This document shows positions 8,027 to 16,057 of a DNA stretch of 48,942 nt, in pieces (the first letter of the stretch is position 1; every line of letters starts with the position of its first letter). The notes beneath the pieces are model-generated. The model saw only the letters and a list, made by a program, of their open reading frames with translations, did no database searches and was not told the origin of the DNA. Origin of the DNA: Saccharopolyspora rectivirgula DSM 43747 (GTDB lineage: Bacteria > Actinomycetota > Actinomycetes > Mycobacteriales > Pseudonocardiaceae); assembly GCF_000497205.1 (NCBI RefSeq), contig NZ_AYJW01000030.1, positions 1 through 48,942 of the forward strand. The letters run 5' to 3'. A program made the translations under genes and the position numbers.

Positions 8027-8755
8027 TCACCGAGCGTCCCGGCGCTGGCCCACCACGGCCGCGATCGCCAGTGCTCCGAAAGCCACGGCGGCGAAGTAGA
8101 CCAGCGAAGCCCACGGCCCGAACGGCATCCCCGACAAGGAGCGCGGAGCGTCGAGGAAGTGGTTCGCCATGACGAACGGCATCCAGCGGTACACCTGCAT
8201 GCCGATCTGCGGTACCGCGGCGACCAGCGGCTCGGCCAGCAGGGGCCACAGCAGGAGCAGCGTCACCGCGCCGGCGGTGTGCCGCACCAGGCTGCCCACC
8301 GCCACCGCGAGCACCGCGGCCAGCGCGAACACCAGACCGGTTCCGGCGGTGCTGCGCAGATCCGCATCGCTGTCGATGGCCAGCGGTGATCCCGGGGACA
8401 GCACGACACCGGCGCCCAGCGAGGCGAACGAGGCGAGCTCCCCGATCACGAACGCCACCGCGGCGACCACAGTGGTCTTCGCCAGCAGCACGGCCACCCG
8501 GTTGGGGACCGCCTGGTAGGTCGTGCTGATGGTGCCGAAGCGGTGCTCGGTGGTCACCGACAGCGCGGCCAGCACCTGGACCACCATCATCGCGAACATG
8601 GTGCCCCGCTGGGTGTCCGGCACCTCCACCGGACCATCCGCTTGGGAGACCAGCAGGACCGCGTAGGCGAGGTTCATGCCCACCGCCAGGAACGCGCACC
8701 ACCACATCGAACGGGTGGAGAAGAGCTTGATGCGCTCAGTCGCCAACAACGTCAT
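8027..8755 (-). CDS. ABC-2 type transporter permease
   Basis: The 242-residue product has six predicted membrane helices and the layout of NatB/BcrB-like ABC-2 permeases: an N-terminal cytosolic ERIKLFSTRSMWW amphipathic segment, helix 1, a long segment with TTEHRFGTISTTYQAVPNR (the conserved E-x-x-x-G-T-x-x-T motif of the coupling loop), then paired helices. Its ATG overlaps the stop of the ATPase gene by 4 bp (ATGA), so the two are translationally coupled. The pair probably exports a drug, peptide or lipid, or gives self-protection; no substrate can be read. Confidence 0.9.
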   Translation of the reverse strand: MTLLATERIKLFSTRSMWWCAFLAVGMNLAYAVLLVSQADGPVEVPDTQRGTMFAMMVVQVLAALSVTTEHRFGTISTTYQAVPNRVAVLLAKTTVVAAVAFVIGELASFASLGAGVVLSPGSPLAIDSDADLRSTAGTGLVFALAAVLAVAVGSLVRHTAGAVTLLLLWPLLAEPLVAAVPQIGMQVYRWMPFVMANHFLDAPRSLSGMPFGPWASLVYFAAVAFGALAIAAVVGQRRDAR

Positions 8756-9681
8756 TCCGCCACCCCCGCTCCGGTCAGCGCGCTCGCCTGGTACTCCACC
8801 GCGTTCCCGGTGAACCGCATGAAGGCCTCCTCCAGCGAGCCGCGCTGCGGGGTCAGCTCGTGCAGCCGGATCCCGTGCTGCGCGGCCAGCTCACCGATCC
8901 GCTCCCCGGTGGCTTCGCGGAACAGCAGCTCCCCGGACCTGCCGACCTGCGCCGGAAGCCCCTCGGCGGCGGCGACGCGCTGGAGGAGTTCCGCGTCGGG
9001 AGTCCGCACCAGCACCGATTGCGGTGCCGCCGCGGACACGAACTGCTCGGTGCTGCACTGGGTGAGCAGCTTCCCGCGCCCGATGACCACCAGCTGGTCG
9101 GCGGTTTGCGCCATCTCCGAGAGCAGGTGGCTGGAGACGAACACGGTGCGCCCCGACGCGGCCAGGTTCTTCAGCAGCTGCCGCAGCCAGTGGATGCCCT
9201 CCGGGTCCAGGCCGTTCACCGGCTCGTCGAACAGCAGGACTTCCGGATCGCCCAGCAGCGCGGCGGCGATGCCCAACCGCTGCGCCATGCCGAGCGAGAA
9301 CTGACCGGCCTTGCGGTCGGCCACGCCCTCCAAACCGGTCAACGCGAGCACTTCGTCGACCCGCCGGCGGGGAATGCGGTTGGAACGCGCCATCCAGTGC
9401 AGGTGGTTCCACGCGGTGCGGTTCGGGTGCACCCACTTCGCGTCGAGCAGGGCGCCCACCGTGCGCAGCGGGTGCTTCAGCTCCCGGTAGCGCTTCCCGG
9501 CGATCCGCGCTTCTCCGCTGGTGGGGTGGTCCAAGCCCAGGATCATGCGCATGGTGGTGGACTTCCCCGAACCGTTCGGGCCGAGGAAACCGGTGACCAC
9601 TCCGGGTTGGACGGTGAAGCTCAGCTCTTCCACCGCGGTTTTGCGGCCGTATCTCTTGGTGAGGCTTATTGCCTCGATCAT
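8752..9681 (-). CDS. ABC transporter ATP-binding protein
   Basis: The 309-residue product is a NatA/BcrA-type ATPase. It has Walker A GPNGSGKST near residue 38, a Q-loop region, the degenerate signature FSLGMAQRLG, Walker B VLLFDEPVNGLDPEG with the catalytic Glu, and the switch His in VFVSSHLLSEM. The C-terminal ~90 residues form the DUF4162-like extension common in drug-export ATPases. ATG 9681 is preceded by GGAGTGGAG. It is the first gene of the operon with the permease and possibly the 27-residue ORF. Confidence 0.93.
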   Translation of the reverse strand: MIEAISLTKRYGRKTAVEELSFTVQPGVVTGFLGPNGSGKSTTMRMILGLDHPTSGEARIAGKRYRELKHPLRTVGALLDAKWVHPNRTAWNHLHWMARSNRIPRRRVDEVLALTGLEGVADRKAGQFSLGMAQRLGIAAALLGDPEVLLFDEPVNGLDPEGIHWLRQLLKNLAASGRTVFVSSHLLSEMAQTADQLVVIGRGKLLTQCSTEQFVSAAAPQSVLVRTPDAELLQRVAAAEGLPAQVGRSGELLFREATGERIGELAAQHGIRLHELTPQRGSLEEAFMRFTGNAVEYQASALTGAGVAE

Positions 9682-9810
9682 CTCCACTCCCGTGCGGTGA
9701 CTTCGGGCCCGAGCGGGCCGAATTCGGCAGCTGCCGCGCGTGGTGCGCGCAGCCGTGGAAGGAGTCAACCGCTCCGCGGGGAGCGCCACCTCAGGGTTTC
9801 TCCCGGATGT

Positions 9811-10611
9811 TCACCGGAACCAGCGGTTCAGGGCTAGGGCCAGTCCGTCCTGGTCCACGCTGGCGGTGGTCTCGTCGGCCACCGCGCGGATGTCGTGCGG
9901 GGCTTGGCCCATCGCGACGCTGTGCCCGGCCCAGCGCAGCATCTGCACGTCGTTGCTGCCGTCCCCGGCGGCGAGGACGTCCTCGCGGGTGATCCCCATT
10001 TCCGCCGCCAGCTTCTCCAGCGCCACTCCCTTGGAGACACCGGTCGGGACCAGGGTGAGCCAGGCCTCGGTGTGGTCCAGCGTCCACGTGCACGCCGGCA
10101 GCTGGGCGGTGGCCAGCACGTCCGCCATCTCGGCGGGAGTGTGCCCCTTCCAGTGGGCGATCAGCCGCGGTACCCGGCGCTCGCCCAGCTCGTGCGGGGA
10201 GACCGGGTGTTGCGGCCCCACCAGCAGGTGGTCGTCGAACCGGCCGGTCACCAGGTGCCCGGCGCCGAGCTCCTCGGCGGCCAGCAGCACGCCGGGGAAC
10301 AGTTCTTGGAGCTTGGCCACCGCCGGTCCGGGGTCGAACGTCTCCGTCGACAGCACCTCCCGGGTGGCCGCGTCCAACACCACCGCACCGTTGGAGCACA
10401 GCGAAACACCGCTGGTCAGGTCGAGTTCCTGCAGGATCGGCAAGGTGGCCAGCTGGCTGCGCCCGGTGGCGATGACCACTTGGCTGCCGGCGGCCAGCAC
10501 CCGGTGCACGGCTTCCCGGACAGCGGGGGAGATCCGGTGCGTCGCCGGATCCAGCAGGGTCCCGTCCACGTCGAGGGCCACGAGCTGAGGTTTCCAAGTC
10601 GATGCGGTCAC
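9811..10611 (-). CDS. HAD-superfamily phosphatase (Cof type)
   Basis: The 266-residue product begins with the nucleophile motif ALDVDGTLLDP (residues 12-22), has VIATGR (motif II), a C2-type alpha/beta cap in the middle, the Lys of motif III in VSKGVALEKL, and GDGSNDVQMLRWAG as motif IV. This order is diagnostic of Cof/YidA-like HAD IIB phosphatases, which dephosphorylate sugar phosphates or small phosphorylated metabolites. The GTG start at 10611 is set by the motif being close to the N-terminus. It is divergent from the dynamin cluster. Confidence 0.93.
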   Translation of the reverse strand: MTASTWKPQLVALDVDGTLLDPATHRISPAVREAVHRVLAAGSQVVIATGRSQLATLPILQELDLTSGVSLCSNGAVVLDAATREVLSTETFDPGPAVAKLQELFPGVLLAAEELGAGHLVTGRFDDHLLVGPQHPVSPHELGERRVPRLIAHWKGHTPAEMADVLATAQLPACTWTLDHTEAWLTLVPTGVSKGVALEKLAAEMGITREDVLAAGDGSNDVQMLRWAGHSVAMGQAPHDIRAVADETTASVDQDGLALALNRWFR

Positions 10612-10793
10612 TGCTGTAGGTTAGGCGCTTTCCGGATGGGGACTCCACCAAGACGTTCCGCACCTCCCGCAACGGGCGGGAGAACACCACGCAAACGGTG
10701 GGCACCGGTTGCAACGCCCACCAGCGCCGAAATCATCCCGCACCGCTGCGTGGCAGGATGTGGTGGCCAACGCTGTGCAGCAGAGAGGTGGCG

Positions 10794-12320
10794 GTGAGTA
10801 ACGTACCCGGTCCTCAGTGCTGGGCGGGTCCGCTCTCGGCCGCGGTCGCCCGGATGTGCATCGCGCTGCGACCGCGGATGGGCGAGCGCACCGCTGTCGG
10901 TTTCGGGGAAGTGCTGCGCCGACTGGCCGCTCCGCTGCAGGTGGTGGTGGCCGGGCGGATCAAAGCCGGTAAGTCCACATTGGTCAATGCGTTGATCGGG
11001 CGCCGGGTCGCGCCCACTTCGGTGGGCGAGTGCACCCGGCTGGTGACCCGCTTCCAGTACGGCACGGTGGACCGCATCGAGGTCGTCCGCACCGACGGGG
11101 GCAAGCAGACCGTGCCGTTCGACCCCAGCGGGGCCATCCCCGCCGAGCTGGGCGTGGAGCCGGCCCGGATCTCGCACCTCGAGGTCTACCTGACCAACGC
11201 GGTCCTGCGGGACCTCACCGTGATCGACACGCCCGGGCTGGAATCGCTGGACGACGCTTCGTCGGCGCGGTCGCGACAACTGCTCGGCGCGGAGCAGCTG
11301 GACCCGGTCTCCCGCAGCGCGGTGGCGGGGGCCGAAGCGGTGCTCTACGTGCTCACCCAAACCGCGCGGGCCGATGACGAGCAGGTCCTGGCGGCGTTCG
11401 AGGCGGCGACCGCGGGCCGCCAGGCCGGACCGGGGAACGTGGTGGCGCTGCTGAACAAAGCCGACACGGTCGAACCGGACTCGGTGCCGGGTGCCGACGG
11501 CGACGTCTGGCGAGCGGCCGCGCTGCTGGCCGCCCACCAGGAGGAGCTGCTCTCCCCCCGGGTGGCCGGTGTGCTGCCGGTGATCGGCCTGCTCGCCGAG
11601 ACCGCGGAGACCGGTGGGTTCACCGAGGAGGACGCCGAGGCCCTGCGCCAGTTGGCCGAGCTGGAGGAGTCCGCTCGGGAGACCATGCTGCTCTCGCCGG
11701 ACCTGTTCACCAGCTGGGACTGCGCGGTGCCGATCGGGGTGCGCACCCGGCTGCTGGAGCGGCTGGACCTCCACGGGGTGCGGTGCGCGCTGGCGGCGAT
11801 CACCGCGCAGCCGGACATCACCGCAGGTCAGTTGCGGCGCAAGTTGCTGGAGGACTCCGGGATGGCGGCCGTGCTGGGGAAGGTGAACTCGCTGTTCCGG
11901 TCCCGGGCCGACGGCATCAAGGCGGCCGCCGCGCTCGGGTCGATCTCCGCCCTGGCCGAGTCCTCCGGGGACCCGGCGGAGCAGCAGCTGGTGCGGGACG
12001 CCATCGAGGCGCTGCTGGCCAGGCCGGAGTCGCACCAGTTCCGCGTGCTGGAGGCGCTGACGCTGGTGAGTTCCGGTCAGGCGAACTTCCCGGCGGACCT
12101 GGCCGCGGAAGTGCTGCGCGTCGGCAGCGGCAGCAGCGCTGCCGAGCAGCTCGGGTTGCCCGGGCGGAGTTCCGCCGAGCTGGCCGAGAGCGCGCTGGAG
12201 CGGGCCAACTGGTGGCGGGCGTTCGCCTCGTTCGGGGCCACCCCGGCGCAGAGCCGGGTGGCGCACGTGGTGCACCGGGCCTACTTCCTGCTGTGGCAGC
12301 GGCTGCGGTCGGGTGAGTGA
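10794..12320 (+). CDS. Dynamin-like GTPase, IniC-like
   Basis: The 508-residue product has a complete GTPase domain: P-loop AGRIKAGKST (residues 53-62), switch Thr in GECTR, G3 VIDTPG, and G4 LLNKAD. The rest is helical with no obvious membrane segment. Size and order suggest a counterpart of mycobacterial IniC (about 490 residues). Bacterial dynamin pairs remodel or repair membranes; IniA/IniC are induced by cell-wall inhibitors. The GTG at 10794 is chosen because GAGAGG (10783-10788) is 5 nt upstream; an in-frame GTG at 10788 overlaps that SD. It heads a plus-strand cluster with the GrpE-like, IniA-like and DxDxDG genes. Confidence 0.85.
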   Translation: MSNVPGPQCWAGPLSAAVARMCIALRPRMGERTAVGFGEVLRRLAAPLQVVVAGRIKAGKSTLVNALIGRRVAPTSVGECTRLVTRFQYGTVDRIEVVRTDGGKQTVPFDPSGAIPAELGVEPARISHLEVYLTNAVLRDLTVIDTPGLESLDDASSARSRQLLGAEQLDPVSRSAVAGAEAVLYVLTQTARADDEQVLAAFEAATAGRQAGPGNVVALLNKADTVEPDSVPGADGDVWRAAALLAAHQEELLSPRVAGVLPVIGLLAETAETGGFTEEDAEALRQLAELEESARETMLLSPDLFTSWDCAVPIGVRTRLLERLDLHGVRCALAAITAQPDITAGQLRRKLLEDSGMAAVLGKVNSLFRSRADGIKAAAALGSISALAESSGDPAEQQLVRDAIEALLARPESHQFRVLEALTLVSSGQANFPADLAAEVLRVGSGSSAAEQLGLPGRSSAELAESALERANWWRAFASFGATPAQSRVAHVVHRAYFLLWQRLRSGE

Positions 12321-12415
12321 CCCACCGGTGGGGGTTTTCCGGAACCGGCCGGGGAGCTGCTGCGTCGGAACCGGTGCACGCGGCGCAGAGTCACCGGAGT
12401 TTCGAGGCGGTTGCC

Positions 12416-12748
12416 ATGACCACCATGACCGGCCAGGTCGCTGGAGCGTTGGACCGGGCGTTGGCGGAGCGGACGACGTTGATCGAGCTGTGCGTGTACG
12501 CGATCGACCGGGCCCGCAGCGCCGGTGTCGCCGAGCGGGTGGTGGACGGTTTGCGGGGGGTCGGGGTGTCGGTGCTGCGCCCGGTCGGTTGCCGTTTCGA
12601 CCCGGCCTGGCACGAGGCCGGCGGTACAGTTCCCACCGATGATCCGGAATTGCACGGGATCGTCGCGGACATCGAGCTCGTCGGTTTCGCCGACCGCGGT
12701 CGGCTGCTGCGGCCGCCGGTGGTGGTGGTCTACCAGTTCCAGGGCTGA
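12416..12748 (+). CDS. GrpE-like mini-protein
   Basis: The 110-residue product lacks the long N-terminal coiled coil of GrpE but its C-terminal half matches the GrpE beta-domain, the part that opens the DnaK nucleotide cleft: GVSVLRPVGCRFDPAWHEA, then a GF...RLLRPPVVVVYQ ending, equal in order to the GrpE 'FDP..HEA...GY....vlRpA.V.V' pattern. The first ~45 residues are one helix. GAGGCGG is 5 nt before ATG 12416. It sits between two dynamin-like GTPases. In other actinobacteria an Hsp70-like gene often accompanies such clusters (from memory), but none is present here, so its partner is either a distant DnaK or a GTPase. Family assignment by motif only. Confidence 0.75.
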   Translation: MTTMTGQVAGALDRALAERTTLIELCVYAIDRARSAGVAERVVDGLRGVGVSVLRPVGCRFDPAWHEAGGTVPTDDPELHGIVADIELVGFADRGRLLRPPVVVVYQFQG

Positions 12749-12795
12749 GGTCGCGCCGACGAGCCGCCGATCCGGTGGAGTTGACGGGAGCGGCC

Positions 12796-14682
12796 ATGGA
12801 CCCGGCGGGCAGCGCGGCGGCGGAGAGCTTGCCGCAGCAGGTCAAGCAGGTCAGGGACGGGTTGTTCGCCCTGTTGCGGGAGGCGGCTCCGCACGCGGCC
12901 GACTGGGTGGAGCGGGCCCGTCGGCAACGGCCCAGGACGCCGACCGTGGTGGTGGTCGGGGAGACCGACCGGGGCAAGAGCGCGCTGGTCAACGCGCTGG
13001 TGGGGGAACCCGGCCTGTCGCCTGTGCACGCGGCTGCCGCCACCGCGGTGCACGTGCGGTTCGAGCACGCCCAGCAGTGGGAGGCGCACGCCTGGTCCGG
13101 TTCCGGGGAGGTCCGGTTGGAGCTCTCGGAGTTGCCGGACCGGGTGTTGGCCGGCGATCGGTCGGGTGATCAGCTGCCGCCGCGCTGCGTCCGCGTCGGC
13201 GCCCCGCTGTCCTCTTTGGAAAACATGACCATTGTGGACACACCGGGCGTTGGCGGGTTGGACGAACTGCACGGGGAGCTGGCGCTGGACGCGGCCGAAT
13301 CGGCCACCGCACTCTTGTTCACTGTGGATTCCTCGGCTCCGTTCTCCCGCGGTGAACTGGAATTCCTGCAGAAAGCCGCACAACGCGTGGAAACGGTCGT
13401 CTTCGCGCTCACCAAGACCGACCGCTACCGGGGGTGGCGGCAGATCCTCGCCGAGGACCAGCGGTTGCTGGCCGAGCACGCCCCCCGCTTCGCCGGAGCC
13501 CCCTTCTCCCCGGTGTCGGCCCGACTGCACGAGCTGGCGGAGAACGCCCCCACCGAGCAGGCGGCCGACGTGCTGCGGACCAACTCGGGGATCGACCGGC
13601 TGCGCGCGGACCTGGAGCGGCTGGTCGGCGGCCGGGCAGCGATGTTGGGGGAGGCCAACACCCTGCGCGCCCTGATCACGGCGGCGGAGGAGCTGGAGGC
13701 CGAACTGGCGGCCGAGGAGCGCGCCCTGGCCACCGGCGAGGGCGAGGCCGCCGATCTGCGCCGCCGGCGGCACGAGCTGAGCGCTGCCCGCCGGTCGTCC
13801 ACCCGGGGGTGGCAGCTCAAGCTGCGCGGAGAAGTGCAGCGGGCCCGGGTGGAGCTGGGGCACGAGGTGAGCCGGCAGATCCGCGGGGTGCAGAACTGGT
13901 TCCGCCGGGCCATCGACACCGCGGATCGGGACCAGCTCGCCGGGATGGCGCCGCACGTGGACGCGGCGCTGCAGCTGGTGTCCAGCCGGATCTCCGCCCA
14001 GCTGTCCAGCCGGTTGTCCCAGGTCGCCGAGCAGGCCTTCGCCGACCTGTTCTCCGCCGAGGAGTTGAAGGTGGTCCGCGCCCAGTTCGCCCGGGGCGCG
14101 CAGGCGCCGATCGAACTGCGGCAGCCGGACCGCCGGCCGCCGACCGCGGAGGACAAGCTGTTGGTCTTCCTGGGGGTCTCCGGTGGGCTCGGGCTCGGTC
14201 GCGCAGCGGTCCTGCCACTGGCCGGGCTGGGGGTCGGGGCGTTGAGCCCGATCGTGCTGCCGGTGACGATCGGGCTCGGCCTGGGAGCCGGGTGGTGGAT
14301 GGCCCGGGTGCGCAAGCACGCCGCGGACAAGCAGCACCTCAAGCAGTGGCTGACCGAAGTGGTCTCCGAGGCCAAGTCCACCCTGGAACAGGTGGTCGCT
14401 GAACAACTGATCGAAGCCGAGCAGCAGCTCTCCCTGGCCTTGGACGAAGCGCTGGGGCGGCGCATCGAGGCGATCGAGGCCGAGTTGAAGCAGGTGGACA
14501 AGGCGCTGCGGATGGACGCCGCGGAACGCCAGCGGCGGCTGCAGGCCGTGCAGCGGCGGTTGGCGGAAACCGCTTCGGGGCGCCGGAAGGCGGAGCACCT
14601 GCTGGGGCAGATCCGCCGATTGCGGGATTCCGCCCCGCCCGCGGTGCCGGTTTCTTCGACCCTTCCGGGGGAACGCGGGTGA
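12796..14682 (+). CDS. Dynamin-like GTPase with membrane segment, IniA-like
   Basis: The 628-residue product has the P-loop GETDRGKS (residues 55-62), G3 IVDTPGVGG, G4 LTKTD, then a long helical stalk. Residues about 455-502 are a hydrophobic, Gly-rich hairpin that should act as membrane anchor or paddle, and the last ~110 residues are a charged coiled coil. This architecture fits IniA/DynA-type bacterial dynamins. ATG 12796 is chosen over the GTG at 12775 because GGGAG ends 5 nt upstream. It follows the GrpE-like gene by 47 bp and is probably in one operon with the IniC-like GTPase, with which it likely forms a hetero-oligomer. Confidence 0.87.
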   Translation: MDPAGSAAAESLPQQVKQVRDGLFALLREAAPHAADWVERARRQRPRTPTVVVVGETDRGKSALVNALVGEPGLSPVHAAAATAVHVRFEHAQQWEAHAWSGSGEVRLELSELPDRVLAGDRSGDQLPPRCVRVGAPLSSLENMTIVDTPGVGGLDELHGELALDAAESATALLFTVDSSAPFSRGELEFLQKAAQRVETVVFALTKTDRYRGWRQILAEDQRLLAEHAPRFAGAPFSPVSARLHELAENAPTEQAADVLRTNSGIDRLRADLERLVGGRAAMLGEANTLRALITAAEELEAELAAEERALATGEGEAADLRRRRHELSAARRSSTRGWQLKLRGEVQRARVELGHEVSRQIRGVQNWFRRAIDTADRDQLAGMAPHVDAALQLVSSRISAQLSSRLSQVAEQAFADLFSAEELKVVRAQFARGAQAPIELRQPDRRPPTAEDKLLVFLGVSGGLGLGRAAVLPLAGLGVGALSPIVLPVTIGLGLGAGWWMARVRKHAADKQHLKQWLTEVVSEAKSTLEQVVAEQLIEAEQQLSLALDEALGRRIEAIEAELKQVDKALRMDAAERQRRLQAVQRRLAETASGRRKAEHLLGQIRRLRDSAPPAVPVSSTLPGERG

Positions 14683-14932
14683 CGCCGTGTTCCAGGGTCG
14701 CCCGATTTCTCGCTGAAGTCGGGAATTGTCCGTTCAACCGGAAGGTGGTACTCGATATCTCCGAGGTCGACATTCCGACATTTCCGGGTTGTCGTGTCCG
14801 ATCCCGCTGTCGGGTGCGAAGAATTGCCGGCCATTCCGGTGTTCTGGTTTTTCCTCGCCCCAGCGGGAACCGGTGGGGCGTTACGCTGCGTCCAACTGGC
14901 GGCAAGCTGATCGGCGGCTTTGGGGGTACGAG
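14683..14932. other. Intergenic stretch upstream of the DxDxDG gene
   Basis: This 250-bp gap is less GC-rich than its flanks. It contains a -10-like TACGCT near 14882-14887 preceded by a GC-rich stretch, and GGGGG (14922-14926) as the SD for the next gene. The acidic-repeat gene may therefore have its own promoter besides reading through from the GTPases. Confidence 0.3.
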
Positions 14933-15634
14933 GTGTACATCGAGCAGACCGGCGCCGGTGACGGCGACATCAAGATCGACGTCGCGGGGCAGGAGTACAC
15001 CGCCGAGGCCAACCACGACCTGGACGGCGACGGCATCGACGAGACCGCCGTGGTGATGACCGAGGACGGTTTCTTCGCCTACACCGATGAGGACGACGAC
15101 GGGCGGGCCGACGTCGTGCGGGCCATCGACGGGTGCGGCGCGGTCGTCCAGCAGGCCCGCTACGACGAAGCGACCGGGCGCTGGGTCGCGCAGCAGCCGG
15201 AGCCCTGGCCGGGGGAGCCGCGGGAGCAGGACGGCCCGGACGACTCGATGGTGGTGGAGACCGCCCGGGGCGAGCACCACCTCGGCCCGGCCACCGAAGA
15301 CACCGATCAGGACGGGCGCCCCGACACCGCGGTGGTCAACACCGAGCGCAGCACGCTGCTGATCACCGATGTGGACGGGGACCGGACCGCCGATCAAGTG
15401 GTCCGGATTTCCGAAACCGGGGACGTGACGGTGTCCCAGCACGTCGGTGGTGGGGAGTGGACGGTGGTGGAACGGGGGTCCGTCGCCGGTGGGCAGAACG
15501 CTCCGGCCGCACCGGTCGGCACCGACGACTTCACCTGGGACCTGGGGGAACCGGAGCTGCCGAGGGACGAGCAGCGGCCGCAGCAGCGCGGCCCGGAGAT
15601 CGGCCCTGCCGGCGGTGACCTGCACTGGGTCTGA
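14933..15634 (+). CDS. Acidic DxDxDG-repeat protein, unknown function
   Basis: A 233-residue acidic protein with four EF-loop-like motifs: DLDGDGIDE (29-37), DEDDDGRAD (52-60), DTDQDGRPD (123-131) and DVDGDRTAD (146-154). Each is followed by a hydrophobic strand, so two pairs of beta-hairpins with Ca-binding-type loops are likely, as in FG-GAP or thrombospondin-3 folds. The C-terminal ~50 residues are Pro/Gln-rich and disordered. There is no signal peptide from the GTG at 14933, which is placed by the GGGGG 6 nt upstream; starting earlier gives an unconvincing basic N-terminus. It resembles uncharacterised actinobacterial proteins found near dynamin genes, which I cannot name with certainty. 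Confidence 0.7.
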   Translation: MYIEQTGAGDGDIKIDVAGQEYTAEANHDLDGDGIDETAVVMTEDGFFAYTDEDDDGRADVVRAIDGCGAVVQQARYDEATGRWVAQQPEPWPGEPREQDGPDDSMVVETARGEHHLGPATEDTDQDGRPDTAVVNTERSTLLITDVDGDRTADQVVRISETGDVTVSQHVGGGEWTVVERGSVAGGQNAPAAPVGTDDFTWDLGEPELPRDEQRPQQRGPEIGPAGGDLHWV

Positions 15635-15682
15635 AGGGGATCGCCGCCCGCGAGTTCGAAGGGGATCGCCGCCCGCGAGTTC
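15633..15682. repeat. Perfect 25-bp tandem duplication
   Basis: A 25-bp unit beginning GAAGGGGATCGCC occurs twice without gap or mismatch (15633-15657 and 15658-15682). It begins inside the stop codon of the DxDxDG gene. A TCCACTGTG follows directly. Confidence 0.95.
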
Positions 15683-16057
15683 GAGTCCACTGTGCAGTGG
15701 TCTGCTGCCCGTCGCGCTGAGTGCCGGAGCGCTGCTCGCCCGGTCACGGAGCGTGTTGATCGACCGGTCCGGTGGAGCTGGTTCGCCGGAAATTCTCGGC
15801 CTCGACGCGGGCCCGCAATGCGGAATTTCCGCTGCAGATGATTCAACGGGCAAACTTAATCGATTCCCTTATCGTTCCTGTGAGAGAAGAAACAATGCTG
15901 ATCTCCATTTCCGCAGGCCGCTGCCGTTAGCCTCGGGATATCCCCTTCCGCTCTCGGCTCACTGGTGAGCCGGGTGAAGTATTCCCTGAAAAACCCAGCG
16001 GGAACTCCCGTTGGTGGCGAATCCGGGCTGTGGCGCCCAGTCAGGAGACACGACGCG
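15683..16057. other. Intergenic region upstream of pckG
   Basis: No gene is seen in this 375-bp stretch. It holds an AT-richer core (15840-15910), a short perfect inverted repeat GGCTCAC-TG-GTGAGCC (15956-15971) that could be an operator or leader hairpin, and AGGAGA (16043-16048) as the ribosome site of pckG. The promoter cannot be assigned with confidence. Confidence 0.45.

Noticed and set aside
10608-13043. 811-codon open frame on the minus strand across the IniC-like, GrpE-like and IniA-like genes
   Set aside because: It is antisense to three recognised genes; its product is low-complexity (Gln/Arg/Gly/Pro) as expected for the mirror of GC-rich codons.
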